From Hysterangium stoloniferum (lineage: Eukaryota > Basidiomycota > Agaricomycetes > Hysterangiales > Hysterangiaceae), in the NCBI GenBank assembly GCA_015178975.1, contig WHVD01000004.1:434001-498000 (forward strand): 64,000 bases of DNA, in the 5' to 3' direction. A program made the position numbers and the translations under genes. The stretch's first letter is position 1. Each line of letters begins with the position of its first letter. A model generated the notes under the pieces. The model ran no database searches. It had not been told where the DNA came from and was given only the letters and a program-made list of their open reading frames with translations. Of the stretch, positions 1 through 13,074 are shown piece after piece.

Positions 1-3000
1 AACACCCAGACTCAACGGCATATCTTAATTAGTGGTGGCAACCGCTATAACCCGCAACAATCCTACGCGTCTTCCACGACCTTCTCGGCCCCAGCCCCAA
101 TCCCGGCCTCTTCCGTCCCATTCCCCAGTTCATCCGCCTCCGCCTCGACCCCAACCTCGACCTCCGTCTTCCCAAATACACCTGCGTCTTTCCCGTTCTC
201 GACTACAGCTACAGCTGCGTTTGCACCACAATTACCTGTACTGCTTAATCCAGCCCAACAGTATCGCGTCCCGCATACCCCCCACCTCGGCGGCATTGCC
301 AGCGGCACATCCTATAATTATGGCACACGTGTTCCAGTGACGCAGTATCATGCGCTGGGGAAGGTGAGCCTCCTGCCGGAAGGTGCACAGCAACAGCAGC
401 ACCAAATACCGGTGCCAACGTCAGTCACAAAAGGTCCACAACAAACACCAGCCTCGGGTTCTCGTCGAGCCGTCCTGCAGCTCTCGCCACAATCCTCGTC
501 TCCTACCCCCAAATCCAAACCGAACAACATCCCTATGCCAGGCACCTTTTCTCGGTCTTCTAACGCGAACATCGCTAGCACGAGCAATGTGAGCGTCAGT
601 GCCCCTGCGTCCAGCTCTGGCTCATCAACCGCTTCGTTTCCTATATATCCACAGCAGTATCAACAACCACCGACATCGCCACCGTCGTTAACATCCTCCA
701 AACTATCACTCAGTTCTAGTTCTTTACCAGCCTACTTGCCTACGCCACAGCCACCACAAACCCTCCGAGTACCCCAACCGCTTCCATCCCAATCGCAATC
801 TCAAGCCTCGCAGTCCCTGCCGCAAGCACCAGAGCAGCCGCACGAAGACGAATACTACCATTATTCCGACTCGTCCTCCGCGTACAACGACGACGACGAC
901 GCGTATGGATATGGATACGGCGACGAGGATGAGGAGGACTATTCGGTTCGCGGGAAGAAGGGGCCCAGAGGCAAGGGCAAGGCGCGGGCGGGTGTGGGTG
1001 CGAGGGCGGTGGATATGCAGGGACAGGGGACTGCGAAGAAGCGAAAAGTCGGCGAGAGCCGCTTGGGTGGTGCGAGGGCGTGAGTGTTGTTTTCATCTGT
1101 TTATTTTCCTTTTCCTTTTCTTTCGTCGATGATGCGACTTGGCGCCTTATCTGATCGAACAGCGTCATCCCATCCCATCCCGATCAGTTATCGATCGACT
1201 GTATGCGCGTATGTTCGCACCGGGCGCGCTCATGACTGTCTTCTTCCTCTTTCTTCATCAGTGACTCTTTGTTTTTTAGTTTGGTTCTCGTATCTTTCAA
1301 CTCTTCCATTGATGAAACAATTAACTAACCCGCCCCATTCATTCCTCTCTTCACAGACCAGGCGCATGTGAAGCATGTAAAGCGAGCAAGGTACGTTCAC
1401 GTCCGCGTTTCGTGTCCATTCCACTTTTACTTTGTCTTTGTCTCTTCGAGAGAGAAGTTCTGTAGTCTAACGATAAATTCCATCATCTGTAGGTCAAGTG
1501 CCAATTCAACACTTCCAATCCTAATTCCGCCGCCGCCGACACGAAACGGAACACCAACACCAGCGCATCGCCGATGAGGAAAACGACGCTGAGCCTCAGT
1601 CCGGGAGGAGGCGGGTTGGGTCTGGGTGTTGGCGGTGCTAGCACGCGCACGACAATAGGCACAGGGGCAGACACCGCTATCACCGCATCGGCGTCGACAA
1701 TGAAAACAGAGGCAGACGGCGACGACGGCGATGGGTTTGAGATTATTATTATGAAGGGTGGAGAAGAAAATGTGACGATGAAGGGGAAGAGTAGGAGTAG
1801 GAGTAAGAATATGGGCCCGGGCCCAGGTGGAAGGCAGAAGGGGAAGGGACAAAAGGCCACCGTTCCCCACAACACTGGCACCAGCGCCGCCTCCGCCGCG
1901 GCCGCGGAGCAGAACCGCGACGTGTCAGACTCGGCGGGGTCAACGTCGACATCGACATCGCCTATGCTGCCGTCGCCGACGCATACGGCGTCTACGCTCC
2001 AGACGTCGCCGATGACGGCTGTTTCTGCGCTTTCTTCTGCGAACTTGAAGGACCAGCAGGATCCGGGCTCGCAACAAAATCAACCCGCATCGAATCCGAA
2101 TCCGAATCCGAATTTGGCCGTGTCTTCGGGCCCCGTCTCTGCTGCACAAAATCAAAACTCGGCCTTGACCTCGGGCTTGGCCATGTCTGCGTCCCAGCAC
2201 CATGATTTGTCTGTGCCTGTTTACTCTCAGCAGCAGCAGGGAGAAGGGCAAGAACAACAGGGAGAAGGGCAAGAACAACAGGGAGAAGGACAACAGCAAC
2301 AAGGAGAGGGACAACAGCAACAAGCACAACAAAAACGACGACAAGGAGCACAACAACAAAAGTGCCGCCGTTGCACACTGCATGATATCCCCTGTATCGT
2401 GTCGGGGCGGAAGGTGAAGCCGCCGCCCCCGCCGCATGCGGAGCTGGTGAGGAGGGTGGCAGAGAAGGATGCGCAGCTCTTGAAGATTTTGGTGGATATT
2501 TTTGGAGGTGGGGGGAGGATGGGGATAGGGGGAGAGGAGTATGGGGCGATGGAGGCCGGGATGGGGAGATTGGGCGAGTCTGGATCTGGACCGAGATTGA
2601 CATCGAGAGGGCGGGGTGGCCTGCTTGAGCGGGGACGGAGGCAGGGGCAGGGAATGTATCCGGTTGTGGAGGGTGACGGTGACGGTGATGGGGCTGGAGT
2701 CGCGTCTGCGTCTGGTTCTGGTGGTTCTGGTATGGGTGGGCAATTACAGTTACAGACGCAGGCGCGATATCCATTGCAGCGGCAGCAGCAGCAGGAGCCG
2801 TACACGCAGTTCATCAGTGTTTCTGTCTCACCGGACGGGACGGCGACACAGTCGACTTTGACTCCTCTTGGCCAGACGCAGATACGGCAGCAGTATCCTC
2901 CACGCCCCGCGTTCCCTTTACAATCGCAATCGCTCCAAAATACCCCACCACCGCATGCCATCCCACACCCCCACCCCGCCACCGCACACGCACACTCTCA

Positions 3001-6000
3001 AAAACTCTTATCCCTTCCCCCGCTCCCCGCGTCAAAAATTCTCCCGTCCCTCCCCGTGTGGAAAAAGGACACCCCGAAGGAGAAAGTGGAAGTGCTTATT
3101 GACCGGTGGGTGAGGGAGGCAGGAGGCGTGATTGGAAGCATGTTGGGGGGCGGTGGTGTGGGTGCGGGTGCTAGTGTTGGCCCGGGTGCGGGTGTTGGTG
3201 CGGGTGCGGGTTTAGGTGGGGCTACGGACATGCGTAGAGGGGGGCTGGAGGACGACAGCGATAGCGAGGTCAACGTCAACGAGCGGGATCAGGAGCAAGA
3301 TGAGGAGCATCGTTTTCAGAGTGGAATTCGGAATCAGAGTGCGAGTCAAACGCAGAGGATTATCAGGTCGAATCCAAAGTCGAAGCTGAACCCTGTTCCG
3401 GCGATATTGACGCAGGGGATTATTAGTTGGGAGGAGGTAGAGGTGTTGTTTGATATGTGAGTTTTTGTCTTTATTTTTTTTTCCGGTTATTTTCCGTATT
3501 CCCCCGTTTTTTATTTTTTATTTTTATTTCATTATTTATTATTATTATTTATTTATTTCGTTTTGGTTTTTTTTTTTTTGCGCGTTGTGCTTTCGCTCAA
3601 TCGATTCCGTCTGATGCTGACTTCAAAATCCTTTTTTTTTTCCTCGTTGAAATAGATTCTATGACAAAATAAATGTATGTCTCCCTTCCTCGCCCATCCC
3701 AAATTGAATCCGCCGAGTTAATATAAACATGCCAGATGTTTTTCTCGACCTGCGACCCTGCTCTCCATACCCCATCTTATGTCCTCCAACGTAGCACGTT
3801 TTTATTCGTGACTAGTATGTGTATCATTACTTGACCTATTTATACTTTCGCTGATGTTATTTTCCTCCCTCCTTTAATCTCCTTCACACTGCTCATCACA
3901 GTATGCGCACTCGCCTCCCGGCACTACACCCCTTCCGGTCCCGCCTATGTTCGTCCTCCCGCCGCCAATCCTACGCCGCCTACCCGTTCCTCACTCTACG
4001 AAACTCTCCTTGAAGAAGCACGCCGTGCCGCAGGCGAAGCCCTAAACGGGCCAAAAACCATCGAGACATGTCAAGCGTATCTTTTGCTCGGTGTATACAT
4101 GCCTCCCTCGACGTCGAAAACGTTCAAGGAGGATCGGGCGTTTTTATTCTTGGGGGTGGCCATTAGGTTTGTGCCCTTTTTTTTCCATTTTTGTGGTGTC
4201 TTTTGTCTGTTCCTCACATTATCGTCAACATAAAAAATCAACACGTCCACTGATCGCGCGTCCTCCCATCACAGATTGGCTACAGACCTCGAATTGCACC
4301 TTCCCCAGCACACGCACGCGCCCCCGCCCGACTGTTCCGAAGAGTACGCGCGGCTGTTGCTCACTCGTGCTAGAGTCTGGCTGAATTGTTTCTGCACTGA
4401 CCGGAGTATCTCGACGCAGCTTGGAAAACCGACAGCCATTGTGATCCATGGGCAGACTATTCCGTTTGATTTGAAGACCTGGTGGAAAAGCTCAAGATGG
4501 AATCTGGGGGAGGACTTTCATATGTGTATGTATGCAAGTTTGATGGGTGTTGTAAGTTCATCCTTTTTTCCTTTTTTTTCTTTTGAGGGGCAAAGGGGGA
4601 TGTGTTTTCATTTGGTATATACTGATGCGCCTTTCATAGATGTCGCAGTTTCATAATTTTGTGGCATATTCAGAGGGTGGAACGAAGAAGGTTGGTCAAT
4701 TCCCTATTTATCTAAGATCTGATCATATGAACACTTGTCTCTTTTCGTCCCTCTAGACTCTCGATTTAAACAAAGTACAAGGCTACGCTAAACAACTCAC
4801 CGCCGTTGCGAATGAATGGCAGCAGATTCTAGCTGAGAACTTTACTGACCGTAAGATTTTCTAATAATATTTTAGACATTTGGCGTTCTCTTTCTAATGT
4901 ATATTCGACCGTTATTAGGCTCCGACAAGATGGTGTGGCGAGATAATCTTATGCCCTTGTGAGTTCACTTTTATTATTTTGACAACATCGCCGTGTTGTC
5001 CATCATCCCACGCTGAATTTTTTTTCTTTCTCCCGCTAGCCTCGCGTCTTACGCCAAGCTGGTTGTGCTATCTATCGGACTCCGAGATGGCATGCGCCAA
5101 GGCCTCAAACACGATAATCCATTCGCGGAGCAATGTATCACCGCAGCGAGCGAGGTCTTGACGCAGACCATTGATAAATTGGGAAAATTTCCGTGTAGGT
5201 TTTGTTTTCTACTCAGTGTAGTATCCTTGGCCATATCAGTGATTAACTGGATACAATTCTCATTTTTTATTTATTCAGACATGCGATATTGCGTTGAGTC
5301 CTATTTCCTCTTCATGGGCTTTGCGGCGGCATTTCTACTGAAGGTTAGTAAATTTCAAATTCACACCATAGAAGCGCCATGTGCCCCATCACCCCTTACA
5401 CGCACAATTGCAATATCAATTTCCCACGGTCATCTCTCGCCACATTTCCACATGCTCACTTGCACCCCCGCATAGATTCTGCGCCCGAAATTCGCATTTA
5501 TGATGCGCCCAGGGCGCGAAGAAGAAATCCTGCATCTCGTCCAGCGCCTGATCGATCTGCTCGGCTCAGACCATGTGGCCATCGATAGCCGTCACACGCC
5601 GAAGCTATATTCGCGCTTCTTGGCCGGTGTAATCGCCGATCATAAAAAGCGGCGAGCCGCGCAGTGGGAACGGATGCAGCAGCAGCAGCGCATTCAGGAA
5701 GAGGAATTGGAGCAGCCTGAGGAACTGCCACTGCCGCAGCACCTGGAGGATCAACCAATGAATTACGATCCATCGCAACCGCAGTTCATTTCCTTAAACG
5801 CACAACTGCAACAACAGTTCCAGCAACCACAACAACCCGTATATGAGCCGGACCCCGGTATGGAAATAGATCCGCCCATGCCGATAAGTATGGTGCCCCT
5901 TACGGACCCTATGTTCTGGGAACACGCGAGCATGCCGGGGTATGCCTCGTTCTGGGACATGGGGGTTGATCCTATTTATGATATGGGAGGGCAAGTCCCG

Positions 6001-6111
6001 CCTTTTGAGCAGGGAAATTTGCAAATGTATAACGGAAATGGAACGGGGAGTGGTATGGAGTTAGAGACGGAGACGGGCGCAGGGGCATATGTATCGTATC
6101 AGTACCCATGA
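1..6111 (+). CDS. Zn2Cys6 fungal transcription factor, 5'-partial, 13 exons
   Basis: Nuclear DNA-binding regulator of the Zn2Cys6 class with a fungal-specific transcription factor domain; target genes unknown. Reading is open from base 1. Exons read as 1-1079, 1357-1390, 1493-3456, 3656-3674, 3736-3814, 3902-4166, 4275-4551, 4640-4690, 4757-4850, 4919-4958, 5040-5194, 5279-5343 and 5476-6111. All introns are GT-AG and the phases join, giving at least 1585 residues. The N-terminal ~360 residues are Ser/Pro/Gln-rich with an acidic and basic tail. Half the zinc cluster (CEACKASKVKC) spans exons 2-3; the other half (CRRCTLHDIPC, base 2363 on) follows 287 low-complexity residues later. The middle-homology region is recognisable (LFDIFYDKIN, FLFVTICALASRHY, LATDLELH). 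The C-terminus is Gln/Met/Gly-rich. Length is roughly twice the family norm. The start codon lies outside the window. Family assignment is firm; orthology is not. Confidence 0.88.
2230..2331 (+). repeat. Gln/Gly-Glu coding tandem repeat inside the transcription factor
   Basis: Roughly 18-bp units encode a repeated QQGEGQ motif (five GEG copies), followed by a Gln-rich stretch and then the second half of the zinc cluster. The repeat stays in frame. Such a tract is prone to slippage, so its length may vary between strains (inference). Confidence 0.75.
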
Positions 6112-7467
6112 GTTTGTAATTAGAGGTTTTCTACCCAACTTTCTTTTCCCACTTTACCCCCCCCCCTCAGCCGTCTTTGTAGCTGTGCTTCGATGTGTGG
6201 CCAATTTGACGTCCTCCCCTTTTTTCTTCTTTTCTTTACCCTTCTTTTACTGTAATACCCCTTGGTGTTAAATTAAATGTATTGGTGCTCGTATCGTAGA
6301 TGACTTAGACCAAGTTGATGACTTACATTCTCGAAATATGGAGATATCGTACTAAATGAATTTCCGATTTACCTTCTTGCGTGCTTAGCCGTTGCACTCT
6401 GCCTACTTGCAGTTTCGTTCCAGTTATGGGGGTACATTATTGTCAGCGTAATAATAGGGTGACCCATTTAGCACTTGGACCTGTTCGCTTCCATGTTCTT
6501 CTACCGTGAACTACCAAATGTTTGACAGTCTCAATATGTTTGGTAATTAAATAAATGCAGATATTGTTGTGGTCCTACTAATATACTAAATACCTTGAAT
6601 AATCACTTGACATGTGCATAACCCACTAATAACCAACGTCACCATTCATCACATCATGTTTGGACTCTCCGAGACTCGTTTGCCCTCGGCCCCAAGAAGA
6701 GATGGACTTTTTATTGTGCGGAGGACCAGCGCTAAGTGGACTTGTTTTTGAAAGAAATAATTCTGAGGCATTTATCTTGCTTATCTTGCTTCTCCAAGTG
6801 TTATATATATACTAATGAAAAGAATACTTCACAATTCATACTAGCACTAATAATTCAGTTAGATTAGTTCTGTTTCTATATGAGACTTCTGGTGAAATGG
6901 TAGACGATGTGATCTCGTTTCGTCAATGCATACACTGGCCTGCTTAAAGTTTAGAACGTGGTGGCTCACGATCTCTTTTTAAAGGATTACAAATGTGTAA
7001 GTAACTCTAATCTAAGCGTGTTTTTAGGCAGTGGCTGAAATGGAGTTAATAGCTGGGGATTTAATACCGCGGACTCACTTGTGTTCCATGTGCTCTTATC
7101 TCGAGCCAATCTCACGGGAGCACATCAGTCAAGAGGAAAGACTGGACAGACCCGAAGAAGCCCATAAATCGGCACTTGCCGTGCTTCTATTCTCACAATG
7201 ACATTGACATAATCACTAACTTCTAAATATTAGCCAAACGAATCAGAACATCAGCGCAATACTCTTTAAATCAAATGGAACGGTTATAAAATTATTTTTT
7301 ATAAGTCTCCTTCATTTCGGAAGCAAGTCTTCGGCAGTAAGTCTATCAATATGTACATTTCATGTTTGGCTGTGTGCCAAGGGTCTGTGAGCCATTGATC
7401 CCATATGTATGTATATGAGCTGAAGAAGAGAAGGGGGGGTTCCAGTATTTTTGCCTTTATTCCCTGG
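6112..7467. other. Intergenic, no gene seen
   Basis: AT-rich spacer between the transcription factor and the first LTR element. It begins with pyrimidine runs that fit a 3' UTR. I see no ORF of note, no RNA gene and no repeat shared with the rest of the window. Confidence 0.5.
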
Positions 7468-8426
7468 GACAGTGTTAAGATCTAAAGTCTAAAAATGAAA
7501 GGGGGAGTGATGTCAGAGGGCCAATGGTATTTCATACTTAACTGCTTAACTGGGAGGTCTGGTCCTACAAAACAAGTGGAGCTTGGCTTCAACTTATGTA
7601 TTGTGCCCTTGCATGAACTGTTAGGGTGCACCAGTATTTTGGAAGAGCAAGTAGTACAATTTTTAGGCTGAAGATGATACTTAACTGAATCAATCGGAAG
7701 GCCAAAATGCTAAGGGTCATGAGGATGAGAGTTGTGGCTGGCCAACAACATCTTCAAGAGTATTAGTGAGCAAGCAAAGGGGGTTACATAAACACAAAAG
7801 AGGTAATCTAAGTTGATATTTGAACTGGAGAAACTATGGCATACATGAGAGGGTTTTATACAAAAGTATGACAGATGATCAGAAGGCCAATCAAGGGAGC
7901 AAGAAGACATAACAGGTCAAAGGAAGCAGGAAAAGGGACAAGGATCAAACTAAGACTAAATGTGATAAGACACAAGTATTCTAAAGGTTGTGAGTGGCAA
8001 ATAAAACATACAATGTTGAATGGGTGATGGGAGTGTCAGAATGGAGATGGGATGGGATGGTCAAAAGGGTTATCTACAACAGGACAGGTGTCAGGGCACT
8101 GCAGGCAGTGACACCATGGTTGGGAGTACCAATAGCAGGGTGCCAGAGGGTCATGAGGGTAAAAACCAAGCTGCAGGGGTCTGAAATGATAGGATCCTAA
8201 CAATATTCCCCATTAGGTTGAGACCTTTCTAGAAAATGATGTTGGGGCACCTTGCACACTCACTTGGGTAAATACAGTATCTGCACCTATTATTATTAGT
8301 CAAAATGGGCACCTGAGGGAATTAAAAATTTCAAAAATTCAAGTCTTTTATTCATTGCATCTTGTCTTCACTTTATGCTTTCTCAACCTCTTTTTCTCCC
8401 AAGTCTCAGTGATGATGATGGCAGTG

Positions 8427-9086
8427 TGTTAAGATCTAAGGAAGGGGGGCAAAAGGGGATGATTTTGGAGGTCTGAAAATGGTGAATCATACCAATCAGG
8501 AGGTCTGATTCTACATATAGGGCAAAGTGGAGCTTGGCTTCAACATATGTGTTGCACCCTCACATAAACTGTTAGGGTGCTCTGGTATTTCAAACAGAGT
8601 GGATAGTATGATAAAAGCTAAAGACAACACTTAGCTCAATTGACCAGAGGGCTGAAAATACTAAGAGTCACAGATTAAAGAGTATTAAGAGAAATGTAAG
8701 AGGACTTAAACAAGAGGAGGGTAATCTAGGTTGAGTTTCAAACTAAAGAACTGTAGCATATATAGTAGGAACTTTATACAAAGTATAATGGAGAGTTGGA
8801 GGTCCAATTAAGGAAGTGGAAGTAGTGATGGGTCAAAAAGAAGTAGGAGAAGGAATGGGGATCCAAATGAGACTAAATACAATGTTCTGGGGGCTCCAAC
8901 GTCAGGGTGAAGGAGGGTTACAAAGGTAAGAACAAGTTGTGGGGGGTGAAAGACAGGGATGTCAGCATAAACCAAGTGTTGGGGTCCTGAGGGTGGCTCC
9001 AGATCCCAAGGCACTAATTTCAGGGTCCCAGAAAGGTTGTCAAGGTAAGACCAAGTTGTGGGCCTGAAAGGATGAGGATTCTAACA
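8427..9086 (-). mobile_element. Solo LTR of family A inside element A
   Basis: It starts TGTTAAGATCTAAGG and ends GATTCTAACA. It is about 660 bp, shorter than the 730-bp copies because of internal deletions. Flanks CAGTG and CATTG agree at 4 of 5 positions, which suggests a decayed TSD. Confidence 0.6.
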
Positions 9087-9661
9087 CATTGAGCAATTGT
9101 GATGACAACTGTGGGAGGCTGAGGAGAAGAAGTGTCAATAGGCTAAAAGGGAGACTGCCAAAAAGAAAAGCAGGAGGAGGAGGATTTTAGGGCTGCATTG
9201 ACTGTGAGGAGGAAGGCCACCAGTTGTTAAGATCTAAAGTCTAGAAAAGGGGAGTGATGTCAGAGAGCCAATGGGTATCTTGTACTTAACTGGGGGGTCC
9301 AGTCTTACAAAATAAGTGGAGCTTGGCTTCAACTTATGTATTGCACCCTTACACAACCTGTTAGGATGCTCCAGTATTTTGGAAGAGCAAGTAGTACAAT
9401 TTTAGGCTGAAGATGACACTTAACTGAATCAACCAGAAGGCTGAAATGCTAGGGGTCATGAGGGTAAGAGTCATGGCTGGCTGAAAGTACCACTGGTGCC
9501 CTTCAGAATGGTAATGATTACACATACGATAGGATAATCGATAAGATCCTCTGCACTCGTGAACTCTCTTGTGTATGTTCAAACATTGTTATGGGGGATA
9601 TCATTATGTATGTAAACAAAGTTTCCAGTCTCAATGACTTCTCATGCAACATTTTTGATCA

Positions 9662-12423
9662 TCAACCAGTGTTCCTATCAGAAAGGGAACACCTCATGCA
9701 GTAAAACATAGTACTGTCCACTGATTTGTCCCACATTGTTCCTGCTGTCTTCTTCCTCTCCTTGCTTATGCATGCTCTCGCAAACCGAAAGAATGAAGCT
9801 CCCTTGCGCTCTACTGCCTGCAGCATTCGCTCATCCCAGAACTGAACCTGGTAGTGGAGGCCTTCCACAAATTGAAGGATGGTGTTGATATGGTTATTCA
9901 TCCTTCGACTTTCCGACTCGATTTTCAACTCGACTTCTGATTTGACTATTCTTCGACAATATCTTCGACAATCTCGAATATCTTCGATTTGTCTCAGGTT
10001 GATGTCATTGATGATTTCATTTTGATATCATATTATCATCATAGGTAAATGATATATAGTATATAAGGGCAATGATAGGAACGAAGGAAGTCAGTCAGAA
10101 AACCTGTATTATATTATATTATTACTGTATTACATAATCATCGAACTTTTCCGATTCCTTCTTTGACTTATTTATTCGTGAGCCTGAGCTTTGAACATAA
10201 TATAATCAATGTCAGACTCACTGGCTTTCCAGGATCATTGTTGTCTTCAAAACAGGGATCATAGGATGGACTGAATGTGCCCAAAGCTCCCATCGGGTTT
10301 TATGGTACCAGTTCTCCCAGAGGTATGCCCATACTTCTTGCAAATCATTTAGGACACAAAAGTTGTACATTTGTCACACAGCCCACTTTTTAATGCCCTC
10401 GGGCTGGGATATGCATAGCCAGGAATTAAGGGATGGGAGCAGTAGTGTTTCTCCATCATGTTGATGATGGGGTCACGATATTTTGCAGGGCAAAATGTAT
10501 GTTGTGTTGTTTTGTCACCATCATCAAATGATTTTGTGTCCTCCAGTGCCATAACTTCTATTGTATCAGTTGGAGTGTACTTGCAGGGTTTCTTGGCTTG
10601 TAGTAAGTGTGGTGGTATCCGAATCTTTCATGCACTCATACGTGCTGACTTCACAGTTGTTGATTGGTCCAACTTGTCCCATTCACAGGCAGTGGGGGGT
10701 ACTTCTCGTACAGCAGATGCCAGAGGTTGTGCTGGTATTTTTATATAGAGGCCAGTTGGGAGTGTAATGGTGGTAGTCTGCTTTGGGGTAGATGGCCCAG
10801 TGTTGGGCAAGCTGCCCTCATATTCCTTCTGGTTGCTCTTAACCTGTGGGACAAACGAAATATCAATGAACTTCAACTCTGTGTGGGCATGCTCAGGATT
10901 GTATGGTGTTGTTGCTAACTTTTGTTTTGCCAGCCGTGCCTGTACTGCTTGTTGGACATGCCACCAACAGATACTGATCTTTGCATCCCATACTGACTTC
11001 AGGGATCCAATCTCAGCCATGTCCTTATCGACATGAGTAAACACTGGCTTTAATCTGTATTTCTTGTGTAGACAGTTTGCCCAGGCTGTAAGGGCTTGCA
11101 TATGTTTTCCTTGGTCAACTGCTGATGATGTTGAAAGTAGACAATAGGAGAGGGGAAAGCCTGCATTATCATACTCACCCATCACACCCTATAGCTCAAG
11201 ATGCTTCGAGTTTGTGTTATCTGGTCTGTGAATCATCATTTCATATATCTTTGTCACTGATTATTCCACTCACAGGTTGCATCAACTCCAATCTCAACAA
11301 CCTTTCCATCTAATGGTTTGATTATCTTCTTCATCCCCCAACTGAGCATTTCCACGCCATCAGGCACTTCAACTACATATGTCAAAAACATCTACCTCTT
11401 CACCAAACTCTCTAAGAAGCTTCCTTGCTGATAGAAGCTGCTCCTTATCTCAGTGCCAAAATACCTCACTCATTTTTGACCATGCAGTATGGATCTGAAA
11501 TCGTGTCACATTGTGAAATGCAGCCTGAATCTTTGTGACCATAGCTGTTGGTGTCAGCCACTCCAGATTATCACGAATCTGCAATGCTTCCAGTGGCATG
11601 GAAACATCAACATAATTGATGTGTTGATGATGATGCTCCAGTCATACTGTGATGAGCATGCTCCCATCTCCATCAACATTGCAACAAGAAATGCCCAGCT
11701 TGCTATGGCATGGAAACTGCTTCATTCCAGGGTTCTCGCAATTCTTAATGTTTGGGTCTGTTGAACTCTTCCACTTCTTATGAGCTTCATCCTGACTACA
11801 CCAAAAACGTGTCCGGTGACCGCATTTAAGCTTTTTGTTGTCCTTGACACTGTGCAGATTTGGGAAGTGAATCTTATTTATGTAGAACATGGACTTTGAC
11901 ACCCACGTAAATCTATATCCAGTGACATGCCATATTTCCCTGGCAACCATCTGAACATGCTCCTTCTCTGACACAAGAGAGTCTTCAGACATTTTGTATG
12001 ACCCTTGAAAGCTAATATCTGCTCCTGCTTTGAACTTGATACGTAATGTATCATATAGGTCCTGTGCACTGGCGAACTTCTTGATGGGCTATTTCAGCAT
12101 GTCAGTGCTTATTTCCAGATGTTGTGAAATTAATGAGTGACCATATGGGTCTTATAGCCCTCATCGTCTGAGCTCCTCTCCTCTGTCCCATCTGACACAG
12201 TTGACCGATATTGGGTGGAAGGTCTATCCTCATCACTGCTTGTGCTTGGGGACTTTTTCCTCTTGTTTCCGTCTTTTTGTATGCAGTTGGACTTGATGGT
12301 GGCACATCTTGTTTTCTGGTTAAGTCTCTCACACTCCCGACAGGGCTCACAATCCTTGTGTTTACTAACCCCAGCCACCTTCTTCGTGCACTAGGGTTTA
12401 GCACAATTTCTGAACATTGTTGA
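9662..12423 (-). pseudogene. MULE transposase pseudogene
   Basis: Read on the minus strand in pieces broken by stops and frameshifts. The N-terminus has a Cys-rich zinc-binding stretch (CEPCRECER). Next comes a FLYWCH/FAR1-like segment (about 11992-11642) with spaced Cys/His. The MULE core lies in 11185-10628, with the family landmarks HVDKDMAEI and ICWWHVQQAV. The C-terminal part contains FCPAKYRDPIINMMEKHYC (near 10490), then WAYLWENWYHK in another frame (near 10300). The last piece, 9928-9662, ends in a region like the C-termini of fungal MULE transposases. A fragment of LTR D sits between the last two pieces. The protein cannot be made. The family is confident, though stops and frames make exact exon limits uncertain. 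Confidence 0.75.
9905..10195 (+). mobile_element. LTR D fragment inside the MULE
   Basis: It matches the solo LTR D at 30491-39572, from about 55 bases into that LTR to near GAGCCT. It keeps the uninterrupted sequence where the Tc1-like element inserted in the other copy (ATGATATATAGTATATAAGG, near 10050) and has one copy of the 21-bp unit that is expanded at 39.2 kb. Both ends are truncated. Confidence 0.65.
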
Positions 12424-12426
12424 AGG

Positions 12427-12560
12427 TAGTGTTTGTAGACGTGTTGTTTATTTGGTTCAGGTGGTGTTTGTGGACATGTTGTTTATTTGGTTCAGGTGGT
12501 GTTTGTGGACATGTTGTTTATTTGGTTCAGGTGGTGTTTGTGGACGTGTTGTTTGGTTCG
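12427..12560. repeat. 35-bp tandem repeat, about 3.8 copies
   Basis: Units of the form GTGGTGTTTGTGGACATG plus TTGTTTATTTGGTTCAG. It lies between the start of the MULE transposase pseudogene and the right end of the MULE, the kind of subterminal array seen in some MULEs (inference). Confidence 0.8.
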
Positions 12561-13074
12561 GGTTGTTTGGCTTTGTAGTGATTTCCTTTTTGGGAATGTC
12601 ATAGTGGGGGGCACCTGTGTTTGTTGCTGGCTGACAACATCTTCAAGAGTATTAGTGAGCAAGCAAAGGGGCTTAAACACAAAAGGGGTAATCTAAGTTG
12701 ATATTTGAACTGAATAACTATAGCATACATAAGAGGTCTTTTATACAAAAGTATGACAGATGATCAGAAGACTGATCAGGGAAGTGAGAAGTCATGATGG
12801 GTCAAAGGAAGTGGAAAAAGGGACAAGGATCAAACTAAGATTAAATGTGATAATACACAAGTATTCAAAAGGTTGGGAGGTGGCAAATAAAGCATACATG
12901 TCGAAACCATGGGGGAGCATCAGAACAGAGACAGGATGGGATGGTCAAAAGGGTAAAGGGTAATATACAAAGGGACAGGTGTCAGGGTGCCACAGGCAGT
13001 AACACTGTGATCAGGGATACTGATAGTGGGGTGCCAGAGGGTTATGAGGGTAAAAACCAAGCTGTGGGGGCCTG

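Larger units (their letters stand above)
9484..12625 (-). mobile_element. Mutator-like element (MULE), decayed
   Basis: A 3.1-kb insertion into the right LTR of element A. The LTR breaks off at 9483 and resumes at 12626 with the same 8 bases GCTGGCTG on each side (9476-9483 and 12626-12633), a clear 8-bp TSD. The ends share only a weak inverted similarity around GGTGCCC, so terminal repeats are poor or decayed. It carries a MULE transposase pseudogene on the minus strand, a fragment of LTR D and a 35-bp tandem repeat next to its right end. Confidence 0.75.

Noticed and set aside
1940..2774. Two long minus-strand ORFs opposite the transcription factor
   Set aside because: They lie over low-complexity, GC-rich repeats and encode monotonous Arg/Leu or Ser/Pro strings. 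The plus frame has splice sites and domains, so these are shadows.
9484..12625. hAT element, because of the 8-bp TSD
   Set aside because: The encoded protein has MULE landmarks (DKD, CWWH and the MULE C-terminal region) and no hAT dimerisation motif.
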